A DNA stretch of 64,000 bases, from NCBI GenBank assembly GCA_000828835.1, contig AP014633.1, positions 1,178,001-1,242,000 on the forward strand, read 5' to 3'. The translations under genes were made by a program, and so were the position numbers. The stretch comes from Thioploca ingrica (GTDB taxonomy: Bacteria > Pseudomonadota > Gammaproteobacteria > Beggiatoales > Beggiatoaceae). The notes beneath the pieces are model-generated. The model saw nothing but the letters and a program-made list of their open reading frames with translations, searched no databases and was not told where the DNA came from. Positions 57,041 to 64,000 of the stretch are shown here, one piece after another; within the stretch, counting starts at the first letter, position 1; every line of letters starts with the position of its first letter.

Positions 57041-58720
57041 TTAGCCCTCTTCTTCTTCAATCGATTCTGAATAAATATGATAAGTATTAATACCCGCTTC
57101 TTTAGCAAGATACATTGCCATATCAGCATGTTGGATAAGGATTTCGACACTTTCGTGTTGAGAAGCCATTTGATCATCGGGGTAAAAGCTAATACCAACA
57201 TTACAATCAATTTGGGGTAACTGTCCATTAATTAATGCCGGTTCACTGATACTGGCAATTATTTTTTCCACAATAATCCGAACATCGTAATCTTGATGTA
57301 TCGGTGAGAGAATAATGCCAAATTCATCCCCTTCTAAACGTGAAATGGTATCCCCTTCACGAACACATTGTTGGAGACGATGCGCAATCAACTTAATAAA
57401 GTCATCACCCACATCAAAACCAAAATCTTCGTTAATTTGTTTAAAATCATCTAAATCTAAGTAAAGTAAAGCTAATCGTTCTTCTTGTCGACAAGCTCTC
57501 GTTAAATATTCGTAAAATAACAATCGGTTAGGTAATTCGGTCAACGAATCATAATGAGTCAACAAACGTAAGCGTTGGTCATCTTGTTTTAACGCGCTCA
57601 GATCAGAATACACCGCCACATAGTGAGTGACTTCATTATGTTCACCACGGACCGCACTCATTGACATCCAACTCGAATAAATTTCTCCATTCTTACGTTG
57701 ATTCCAAATCTCACCTCGCCAACGACCAGTTTCTCGCGTTGCTGCCCACATTTCTTCATAAAAAACTCTATCATGATGACCCGATTGTAAAATCCGCGGA
57801 TTTTTATCTAATACTTCTTCATAACTATAACCGGTCAGTGCTAAAAAGGCTTGGTTGACATCAATGATATGACTTTCGGCATTGGTAATCATAATGCCAT
57901 CCGAAGTGGTTTCAAATACTTTCGCCGCTAACCGTTGTTTAGCCTGAGCACGCTTACGCTCAGTAATATCCTCAATCATCTGAATAATAAATTGGGGGGT
58001 ATTATCGGCTTCTCTCACTAATGAAGTGGTGAGTCGCGCCCAGAGTATCGGCGTATTCTTGCGGAAAAAATATTTTTCCATTTGATAATAATCGCGTTCA
58101 CCCGCTAACAATTGTTGATAGAATTCTTTTTCTACTGCGGTATCATAAGGGTAGAAAAATTTATTAAACAATTTGCCGCGTAAATCCACTGCTTCAATGC
58201 CCAGCATTTTTTTAGCCGCCGGATTACTCTGAATTAATTGCCCGGTCATGGTGACTAAAGCAATGCCCATAGCGGCTTGCTCAAAAATCCCTCGAAACCG
58301 GGCTTCGCTCGCTTCAAGTGCCGCAGCGGCTTGTCGAGCATGGAGGATAATTTCTACTCGATGGCGTAACACCGACCAATGAACTGGTTTGGTGATGTAT
58401 TCAGTGGCACCCGCTTCAAAGGCTCTATTAACGGATTGTTCATCATCAAGCGCCGTAATCATAATCACCGGAATATCCGCTCCGGTTTCTAATTTCTTTA
58501 ACTGTGCACAAGCCATGAAACCATCCATAACCGGCATGGCCGCATCCATTAAGACTAAGTCAGGAGAACAGTGTTGAAATTCTTCTAGCGCATTAACACC
58601 ATTTTGTGCTTCAGTAACACGATAACCCTGTTCTTCAAGGAGGTTTTGTAGCATACCTCGCATAAAAACATCATCATCAACGACTAGCACGAGAGGTGAT
58701 TGTTGATTTTCACTCAACAT
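57041..58720 (-). CDS. Response regulator with REC-PAS-PAS-GGDEF
   Basis: ATG 58720 has a GGAG site; the frame seven codons upstream is less likely. Receiver: residues about 9-125 with VVDDD, MDAAMPVMDGF (Asp about 57) and TKPVHW. Two PAS modules (about 138-255 and 265-380) carry ITERKRAQAKQRLAAK between them. The GGDEF domain (about 385-550) has DSLTELPNRLLFYEYL and DLDDFKQINEDFGFDVGDDFIKL. The signature is EGDEF, with the first Gly replaced by Glu, preceded by the REGD product-inhibition site. Enzyme activity (cyclic di-GMP synthesis) is possible but uncertain. It faces the CHASE kinase, which may phosphorylate it. Confidence 0.9.
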   Translation of the reverse strand: MLSENQQSPLVLVVDDDVFMRGMLQNLLEEQGYRVTEAQNGVNALEEFQHCSPDLVLMDAAMPVMDGFMACAQLKKLETGADIPVIMITALDDEQSVNRAFEAGATEYITKPVHWSVLRHRVEIILHARQAAAALEASEARFRGIFEQAAMGIALVTMTGQLIQSNPAAKKMLGIEAVDLRGKLFNKFFYPYDTAVEKEFYQQLLAGERDYYQMEKYFFRKNTPILWARLTTSLVREADNTPQFIIQMIEDITERKRAQAKQRLAAKVFETTSDGIMITNAESHIIDVNQAFLALTGYSYEEVLDKNPRILQSGHHDRVFYEEMWAATRETGRWRGEIWNQRKNGEIYSSWMSMSAVRGEHNEVTHYVAVYSDLSALKQDDQRLRLLTHYDSLTELPNRLLFYEYLTRACRQEERLALLYLDLDDFKQINEDFGFDVGDDFIKLIAHRLQQCVREGDTISRLEGDEFGIILSPIHQDYDVRIIVEKIIASISEPALINGQLPQIDCNVGISFYPDDQMASQHESVEILIQHADMAMYLAKEAGINTYHIYSESIEEEEG

Positions 58721-58741
58721 GTTTTGCTTTCTCCAAGGCAA

Positions 58742-59332
58742 ACTGAAATATTTCGCTTGCCTTTTTTAACTGTGTAGAAACCAGTTTCTTTGCTTTATCA
58801 GTGATATTAGCACAACTAAACAATTCTAACTGTAGACGCCCGTTTGCCAACAACATGGGGTTACATAGTACTAATCGCCTTCAATTAGGTAACAATCCAT
58901 TAATTAGACTGATTTTGCTCAAGTGACGAAGTCAGTTTACTACTACTTTAATTTGACATTTCATTGAGGTCAACATGGGGTTAACCACAGTTTAGTCAAC
59001 AATATTATCTTTTACGACTAAAATGTGCCATCCCTTTTGGATCTTGTGATAAAAGATTGTGATAAAAATACCGACTTTAGCTGACGAGTTCATTCATCAC
59101 CCGGCTTATTGAGGTGTCGTTTAATGGCTTGCTAAAATTTAACTCGGTAACTAAGCAAAGTACGGCTGAAAAAATTAAGGATTATAGAATAAAAAATCAA
59201 GCCAGTATTGGTAATTTGTTCTTATCAGGGCAGGAGAGCACGTGTTGAGGAGTGAGAACGTTTTTCTTGGAAGGGATAACAGCGCGGCCAGATAAAGAGA
59301 AATCGAGTAGATCAATTTTAATTAGGAAATGT
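58742..59332. other. Long intergenic region with a short direct repeat
   Basis: CAACATGGGGTTA occurs twice, at about 58851 and 58973. No gene, RNA or clear promoter is seen, and the rest is AT-rich. Confidence 0.4.
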
Positions 59333-59408
59333 TGGTGGGCCGTGTGCGATTCGAACGCACGACCAACGGATTAAAAGTCCGGTGCTCTACCGGCTGAGCT
59401 AACGGCCC
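59333..59408 (-). tRNA. tRNA-Lys (anticodon TTT)
   Basis: The minus strand begins GGGCCGTTAGCTCAGCCGG, with the D-stem and AGCTCAG..GGTAGAGC pattern. The anticodon loop is CTTTTAA (anticodon TTT). The T arm is GTTCGAATC and the 3' end GGCCCACCA is encoded. The 76-nt length and acceptor stem GGGCCGT/ACGGCCC fit tRNA-Lys. Confidence 0.95.
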
Positions 59409-59493
59409 TCATTTAAAGCGCGGCATTTTAACCGGGTTCGAGGAAAAATTCAAGCGGTTAGTAAAAATTTAATCCTCATCAAAATAGAAAAAA

Positions 59494-59527
59494 GCAACTG
59501 TTATCTCTCTCAGCAGACAACAGTTGC
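59494..59527 (-). terminator. Intrinsic terminator after the first secreted paralogue
   Basis: On the minus strand GCAACTGTT pairs with AACAGTTGC and a TTTTTTCTATTTT run follows. A related hairpin is found after the second paralogue. Confidence 0.75.
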
Positions 59528-59569
59528 TCCGCTCGTTATAAGTTAGTTTCTATAAATGCAGCCGAGTGA

Positions 59570-60655
59570 CTAGAAACAATAATCTTTTGTCATTACTTTT
59601 AGGGTATCGACATCCATCATGTTATAGCAGGAACCCGCTGTAGGTACGAATTGAGTCGTGAAGGTAGCTTGACCGGTGCCACGTTCTACCATAAATGGCC
59701 CTTGCACTAACTTCTGGGCATCCATAATGGCTACTGCACCTTCGCCAACCACGGTGAAGTTAAGAACGCCATTTTCATAGGAATTGATGGCTACTTCGCT
59801 AACGGGTAGGCAATCGGTGTCGGCTACAAAACTGAAATCAGGATTTATTTTTACATTATCTATAAGACCATCAGGAAATTCAATCTTTAAGGTACTGTAA
59901 AGATCGTGTGTTGGTATACGGTCAGCAGGCTTATTAGGGCCAGTACCGCCATTAGCTGTAGAGAATGAAATAGTGGTACTATCACCTGAGAATCGGGTAG
60001 AAATCGGTGCTATACTATCGGCAACATTATGCTTTGGAGTATATACTGGACCACTATAAATTGCTTTGAAATCAACTGGTTGATTATCAATAACCCTTTG
60101 TACAATAGATTGTCCTCTAGCTGAATCAGGAGTATGCTCGTAAGGTGGACGATCTGCTGGATATTTAGGTAGTTTTCCACCAACATCAAAAGCATACCAT
60201 CTTCCATCTGGTTCTTGTCTCAGAGATGGTTCAAGTAGGATGCTTGTTATAACTGTTCCCGGATCTACAGTTAATTTCCACGCAGAATTCCAGGAATCTG
60301 CTGGTGGTAATTTCAATTCCCAGCCAGTTCCTGTGACGGTACTCCCGTTCCAAGTACCCAACTCACCATTCACCGTCACCGGGAATTTAGCCATGGCAGG
60401 CCCATCTACTTGGAATGATGGATCACACATTTTGATAGTATGCCGCTCTATTGCTGGATAACTATCATCTATAGCAACATTTCCAGGTAAAGGTTGGGCT
60501 AGATCGAAACCTGCTGGTAAATCAAGGGTACTGTCGATGAGTTCTCCATTTTCATTTATAAAATCAGAAAGGATTACATCATCAGCAAGAACATAAACAC
60601 TTGAAGTACCATATAATAACGCGCTGATAGCCAGCACTAGACTAGTTTTTTTCAT
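59570..60655 (-). CDS. Secreted protein, paralogue of the 61060 gene, function unknown
   Basis: I do not recognise this family. ATG 60655 gives a clean signal peptide (MKKTSLVLAISALLYGTSSVYVLA); the frame upstream to 60682 is not needed. The mature part of about 335 residues is beta-rich with KMCDPSFQVDGPAMAKFPVTV, EHTPDSARGQSIVQ, THDLYSTLKIEFPDGLI and FVADTDCLPVSEV. The conserved C-terminus is FTTQFVPTAGSCYNMMDVDT...YCF. Four Cys residues recur in both paralogues, so disulphides are likely. A terminator is at its end. Signal peptides and most of the mature sequence are shared with the neighbour at 61060, so the pair arose by tandem duplication. A secreted structural or binding role is inferred. 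Confidence 0.8.
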   Translation of the reverse strand: MKKTSLVLAISALLYGTSSVYVLADDVILSDFINENGELIDSTLDLPAGFDLAQPLPGNVAIDDSYPAIERHTIKMCDPSFQVDGPAMAKFPVTVNGELGTWNGSTVTGTGWELKLPPADSWNSAWKLTVDPGTVITSILLEPSLRQEPDGRWYAFDVGGKLPKYPADRPPYEHTPDSARGQSIVQRVIDNQPVDFKAIYSGPVYTPKHNVADSIAPISTRFSGDSTTISFSTANGGTGPNKPADRIPTHDLYSTLKIEFPDGLIDNVKINPDFSFVADTDCLPVSEVAINSYENGVLNFTVVGEGAVAIMDAQKLVQGPFMVERGTGQATFTTQFVPTAGSCYNMMDVDTLKVMTKDYCF

Positions 60656-61059
60656 GAGAGTTCTCCTTACGACTATGATCAATCATAGGTCTGTTAATAC
60701 ATAGCTTGAAGAAAAAAGCAAGAAATGGTTTGCTCTAGATTAAGCAAATTCCTACCCATTCTTCTTTCTTTGGTTGAAAATGAAATCACATTCTCAACTG
60801 ATATAGTTAACTATTGGTTGGGGTGGCTTTGGTTAAGCTCACTTTACTTATTTAGTAAACCAACTAATAATTAGTATAATGTAAAAAAAAATATTATACA
60901 ACTTAAATTTACACTTTTAAATTTTTTCTCTTCTACCTAATTGAATTACATTTAAAAAAACTTTTTGATGAGCGGGAACTGAATAAGAGCAACTGTTTTC
61001 TAGACTCGATCACAGTTGCTCTTTTAGTTGTTAGTTAGCTGCTATAAGTGCGCCACTGA
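60656..61059. other. Upstream region of the first paralogue, duplicated from the neighbour
   Basis: GGTTGAAAATGAAATCACAT and the following TTCTCAA...GTTAACTA match the region 62280-62320, ahead of the second paralogue. The 3' side holds the second gene's terminator hairpin. AT-rich sequence lies between. Confidence 0.55.
60988..61024 (-). terminator. Hairpin after the second secreted paralogue
   Basis: AGAGCAACTGT pairs with ACAGTTGCTCT. The minus-strand T run is weak; on the plus strand CTTTTAG follows. It shares the GCAACTGT core with the terminator at 59494. Confidence 0.55.
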
Positions 61060-62169
61060 CTAGAAGCAATAATTTTGTGTCATTACTTTGAGGGTATCCA
61101 CATCCATCATGCTATAGCAGGAACCCGCTGTCGGTACGAATTGAGTCGTGAAGGTAGCTTGACCTTGGCCACGGTCTACCATAAATGGCCCTTGTACTAA
61201 CTTCTGGGCGTTATCCATAATGGCTACCGCACCTTCGCCAACCACGATGAACTTAAGAATGCCATTTTCATAAGAAATAATTTTCACTTCGCTAACGGGT
61301 AAGCAATCAGTATCCGCTACGAAACTAAAACCAGGATCGATTAGCAAATCTCCGGTGACTTTTGAATCGAATTTAATCTCTAGAGTACTATAAAGGTCAT
61401 GTGTTGGTTTACGGTCAGCTTTTGGATCACCTGTACCGTAAGGGCTAGCTAGTGGAATATCGGTGCTATCTCCGATGGGGCCATGAAAATCAGGATAGTC
61501 AGGGAGAGTAGAAATTCTACCTTCCATCATGGAACCTGTATATATGGGACCACTATAAGTTGCCGTGAAAATGGGTGATGGTGTACCAGGAGTCATTTGT
61601 ACAATAAACTGTCCTCTGGCGGCATCTGGAGTATGTTCGTACTCCGTACGAGGTGCTGGATAACGAGGCAGTTTCCCACCGATATCAAAAGCATATCTCA
61701 TTTGGTCTGGGTCTTTCCTCTTAAACGGCTCGAGCAGAATGCTTGTTATAACAGTTCCAGATTCAACAGTTAGTTTCCATTGAGAGCTCCAACTGTCACC
61801 CACCGGTGGTTTTAACGTCCAGCCAGGTCCTGTGACGGTTTTTTTATCCGCGCTCCAAGTACCCACTGAACCATTCACTGTCACTGGAAATTCGGCCATT
61901 GCAGGTCCATTTACTGCGAATGATGGATTACACATCTTGAGCCCCTTCCAGTATATTGGCTGGTCACTACCAGCTACAGCAACATTCTTAGGTAAAGCTT
62001 GAGGTGGGTCGAAGCCTAGAGTTCCATCGCCTTCTGGGGCAGGAGCATTTTCTGGGGTGCTATTAAGATACTGTTGGATTTCGTCAGACGACATATCAGC
62101 AAGAACATAACTACTTGAAGTACCAAATAATAACGCGCTGATGGCCAGCACTAGACTAGTTTTTTTCAT
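61060..62169 (-). CDS. Secreted protein, paralogue of the 59570 gene, function unknown
   Basis: ATG 62169 follows an AAGGAA ribosome site and opens the signal peptide MKKTSLVLAISALLFGTSSS, nearly the same as in the neighbour; the frame that reaches 62268 is upstream sequence. The mature protein repeats KMCNPSFAVNGPAMAEFPVTV, EHTPDAARGQFIVQ, THDLYSTLEIKF, FVADTDCLPVSEV and the C-terminus SCYSMMDVDTLKVMTQNYCF. It differs most after the signal peptide and in a loop near residue 230. I infer a tandem duplicate followed by divergence; the ligand or partner is unknown. Confidence 0.8.
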   Translation of the reverse strand: MKKTSLVLAISALLFGTSSSYVLADMSSDEIQQYLNSTPENAPAPEGDGTLGFDPPQALPKNVAVAGSDQPIYWKGLKMCNPSFAVNGPAMAEFPVTVNGSVGTWSADKKTVTGPGWTLKPPVGDSWSSQWKLTVESGTVITSILLEPFKRKDPDQMRYAFDIGGKLPRYPAPRTEYEHTPDAARGQFIVQMTPGTPSPIFTATYSGPIYTGSMMEGRISTLPDYPDFHGPIGDSTDIPLASPYGTGDPKADRKPTHDLYSTLEIKFDSKVTGDLLIDPGFSFVADTDCLPVSEVKIISYENGILKFIVVGEGAVAIMDNAQKLVQGPFMVDRGQGQATFTTQFVPTAGSCYSMMDVDTLKVMTQNYCF

Positions 62170-62779
62170 GAAGGGTTCCTTATTACTATGATCAATACAT
62201 AGGTCAATCAATACATAGTTGAAAGAAAAGAGTAAGAATTGGTTTGCCTTTGAGCAAACTCCTACCAATTCTTCTCGCTTTGGTTGAAAATGAAATCACA
62301 TTCTCAAACCGATAGTTAACTACTTTAGGTTGCTTTGGTTTAAGTTATCCTAAAAATAGAAAACTATATATTTTTATACTATAGCAATAAAATACTATAT
62401 ACAATAAAATTCGTCTAAGCGGTAATAAAAATAGAATGAGCGGTAGCAGTGTGAAATAGCCAGTGATCGCTGGCATCTACACTTCCACTGTTTGTTTCTT
62501 CTATCTGATTGATAGCAGTACTTATTCAGAGCTTAACTACTTTAAATTGCTTTAGTTTAACTCAACAAAATAGTGGCTTATATTTTTTATTTTACATAAA
62601 CAAAATACCATAAACAATAAAAATTGTCTAGAAGGTTTTAAAAATAGAATAAGCGGTAGCGACGCGGAAGTGAGTTAGCAAAGCGTAACACACCAATTCT
62701 GAGTTAGAGTGCTTTACTAAGCCAAATCAATTGGGTAAGCGAGCGGTAGGTCAATGAGTTATGGTATAATTTTAATATT
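62170..62779. other. Long upstream region with an internal duplication
   Basis: TTAACTACTTTAGGTTGC at about 62316 and TTAACTACTTTAAATTGC at about 62533 begin two related stretches of about 130 bp. Each continues through AT-rich sequence to CAATAAAA.TTGTCTA/TCGTCTA and AATAGAAT.AGCGGTAGC. It looks like a second, gene-less copy of the paralogue promoter region. No gene is supported here. Confidence 0.55.
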
Positions 62780-62806
62780 ATGTTGCTAAAAACCGGAATA
62801 AAAACC

Positions 62807-63028
62807 ATGCGTATTACCACCAAAGGTCAAATCACTATCCCCCAACATATTCGTGAAAAACTAGGTATTACTCCGAATACTGAGGTTGATTTTTTAGAGA
62901 AAGAAGGCCAAGTTTATCTGGTTAAGGTGGACACAAATGCTAAAACCAGTAAATTCAAGCGATTAAGAGGAATAGCAACGGTTAAAATGACTACTGATAA
63001 AATTATGTCTCTAACCCGAGATTCTTAA
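62807..63028 (+). CDS. AbrB/VapB-family antitoxin
   Basis: ATG 62807 opens MRITTKGQITIPQHIREKLG, the SpoVT/AbrB DNA-binding start; the frame back to 62780 is probably not used. The C-terminus RLRGIATVKMTTDKIMSLTRD is of the type that pairs with PIN-domain (VapC) toxins. The protein represses its operon and neutralises the toxin. The gene overlaps the next ATG (TAATG), but only 33 codons follow there, so the toxin seems lost. Confidence 0.88.
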   Translation: MRITTKGQITIPQHIREKLGITPNTEVDFLEKEGQVYLVKVDTNAKTSKFKRLRGIATVKMTTDKIMSLTRDS

Positions 63029-63129
63029 TGGGCGAAGTATTTATTCCTTCATCCCACCCGATGTTCACTTATTCACTTCTAATTCACAAATATTATACTA
63101 TAATGCCGCCTATCACTATTCCAACTTAA
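63028..63129 (+). pseudogene. Relic at the VapC toxin position
   Basis: An ATG overlaps the antitoxin stop and gives MGEVFIPSSHPMF, then unrelated residues to a TAA after 33 codons. Intact VapC toxins begin with a hydrophobic strand and an Asp (VDTNV). That motif and the acidic PIN residues are absent. I infer a deleted or decayed toxin; the relic could also be chance. Confidence 0.35.
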
Positions 63130-63175
63130 TGTCGGCACCGGATTGCCGACCGACGCTGATTTTTCTTAGATCAAT

Positions 63176-63871
63176 ATGATGATAAAACCGACTAAAACTT
63201 TCTCTATTAATGCGCTTGAATTAGGCCCGATGGAAAATTTTGTTTATTTAATTCAAGATTATCGTTCAAAATGTGCTGCGGTAGTTGATCCTGCTTGGGA
63301 AGTCACTAAAGTGGTGGCTTTGATGCAGCATCAAGGATTTAAAATTACTGAGGTGTTATTAACTCATAGTCATCATGATCACACCAACGGTTTAGATGAT
63401 CTCTTAAATGTTTTTGATGCTCAGGTACATTTGTTAAAGGCAGAAGCTCAATTTTGGGGACAGGCGTTAAAAAAACCGACCTTGCATTATGGTGGCGATA
63501 CGATTCAATTGGGGGATACTGAAATTGCAATCTGGCATACCCCTGGACACACGCCGGGTTCGGCTTGTTATTATTTAGATGGTCATTTGTTGACGGGTGA
63601 TACTTTATTTGTATATGGTTGTGGACGCTGTGATTTAAGTGGTGGTGAGCCAGAACAGATGTATCATTCATTGAAAAAGCTCGCCACTGAATTAGCACCA
63701 GCAACGGTTATTCATCCTGGACATCACTATGCTCATCAACCTTCCTCGACTTTGGCAGAACAATTAACGGGTAACCCGTTTATGCATTTTAATAATGTAA
63801 CTGATTTTGTTCACTATCGTATGTACGGACATAATCGTCAAACACCTTATACCCCGGTTATTACGCGTTGA
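63176..63871 (+). CDS. MBL-fold metallohydrolase, glyoxalase II-like
   Basis: The 231-residue protein has the metallo-beta-lactamase motif LTHSHHDHTNG, followed by WHTPGHTPGSACYYLDGHLLTGDTLFV and a late HPGHHYAH. The last His and the Asp in TGDTLF complete two metal sites. ALELGPMENFVYLI and VVDPAWEVTKV are the usual start. Related proteins are hydroxyacylglutathione hydrolases or persulfide dioxygenase-like enzymes; the length is near glyoxalase II but the C-terminal substrate domain is short. The substrate cannot be fixed from sequence, although a sulfur oxidiser would make a persulfide-linked role plausible. Confidence 0.9.
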   Translation: MMIKPTKTFSINALELGPMENFVYLIQDYRSKCAAVVDPAWEVTKVVALMQHQGFKITEVLLTHSHHDHTNGLDDLLNVFDAQVHLLKAEAQFWGQALKKPTLHYGGDTIQLGDTEIAIWHTPGHTPGSACYYLDGHLLTGDTLFVYGCGRCDLSGGEPEQMYHSLKKLATELAPATVIHPGHHYAHQPSSTLAEQLTGNPFMHFNNVTDFVHYRMYGHNRQTPYTPVITR

Positions 63872-63881
63872 ATTCAGTAAA

Positions 63882-64000
63882 ATGATAATAGAACAATGGC
63901 AACAGTATTTACAACAAAACGGTGCCCAATTTGAGGACAATGTTGTTCTTCATTTTGGTTCTCCTGAACAAGAGCGACAAGCCGCTTTACAAGGGGATAT
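63882..64000 (+). CDS. YgfZ-like folate-binding protein, 5' end only
   Basis: ATG 63882 gives MIIEQWQQYLQQNGAQFEDN and continues HFGSPEQERQAAL to the window edge. The pattern of W...L...GA.F and HFG.P..E is that of YgfZ/IbaG-type folate-dependent Fe-S maintenance proteins. About 39 codons are visible. It starts 10 bp after the MBL gene stop. Confidence 0.6.
   Translation, partial: MIIEQWQQYLQQNGAQFEDNVVLHFGSPEQERQAALQGD

Overview
The window looks like a chromosomal segment of a low-GC gammaproteobacterium, most plausibly a sulfur oxidiser of the Beggiatoa/Thioploca type. This is an inference. It rests on a siroheme synthase divergent from a tusA-dsrE2 pair, AT-rich codon use, gammaproteobacterial housekeeping genes (tgt, a ygfZ-type gene, tRNA-Lys) and many short interspersed palindromes mixed with gene debris.

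Layout. 1-3.2 kb: the edge of a PD-(D/E)XK-like gene, then a 14-blade repeat protein interrupted by one TAG. 3.3-8.7 kb: tgt, an orphan YefM-type antitoxin with a 21-codon toxin stump, cysG, tusA, dsrE2, glcE and a small unknown gene. 8.7-13.7 kb: a debris zone with a transposase remnant, a Uma2 nuclease, an O-antigen ligase/glycosyltransferase pair, a DUF2442 gene, broken DUF4160 and Rhs pieces and a dead RAYT transposase, interspersed with REP/REPIN palindromes. 13.7-46.8 kb: a complete type VI secretion system (T6SS). Its effector-loading operon on the minus strand holds vgrG, DUF6484, DUF2169, a thiolase-like gene, a PAAR-toxin and a probable immunity gene. TIGR02270, an IS1 element and tssA follow. 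The structural run on the plus strand is tssK, tssL, a TPR/pseudo-CHAT gene, an autotransporter, tssJ, tssM, tssB, tssC, hcp, tssE, tssF, tssG and clpV. 47-58.7 kb: a membrane glycosyltransferase, a TPR membrane protein, two hybrid histidine kinases and a REC-PAS-PAS-GGDEF regulator. 59.3-64 kb: tRNA-Lys, two tandem secreted paralogues with duplicated upstream regions, an orphan AbrB-type antitoxin, an MBL-fold hydrolase and the start of a ygfZ-like gene.

How the genes work together. All thirteen core T6SS parts are present: TssA, B, C, Hcp, E, F, G, ClpV, VgrG, J, K, L and M. The vgrG operon probably supplies the spike, its adaptors, a PAAR-tipped toxin and the matching immunity protein. The most unusual point is a translationally coupled pair between tssL and tssJ: a TPR protein whose C-terminal CHAT-like domain lacks the recognisable His/Cys motifs, and a Calx-beta autotransporter. 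Other notable points are eight REP/REPIN copies beside a RAYT pseudogene, an ORF-less IS605/HEARO-like structured element directly upstream of vgrG, a 63-bp tandem repeat ahead of clpV, and three decayed or orphaned toxin-antitoxin or Rhs loci.
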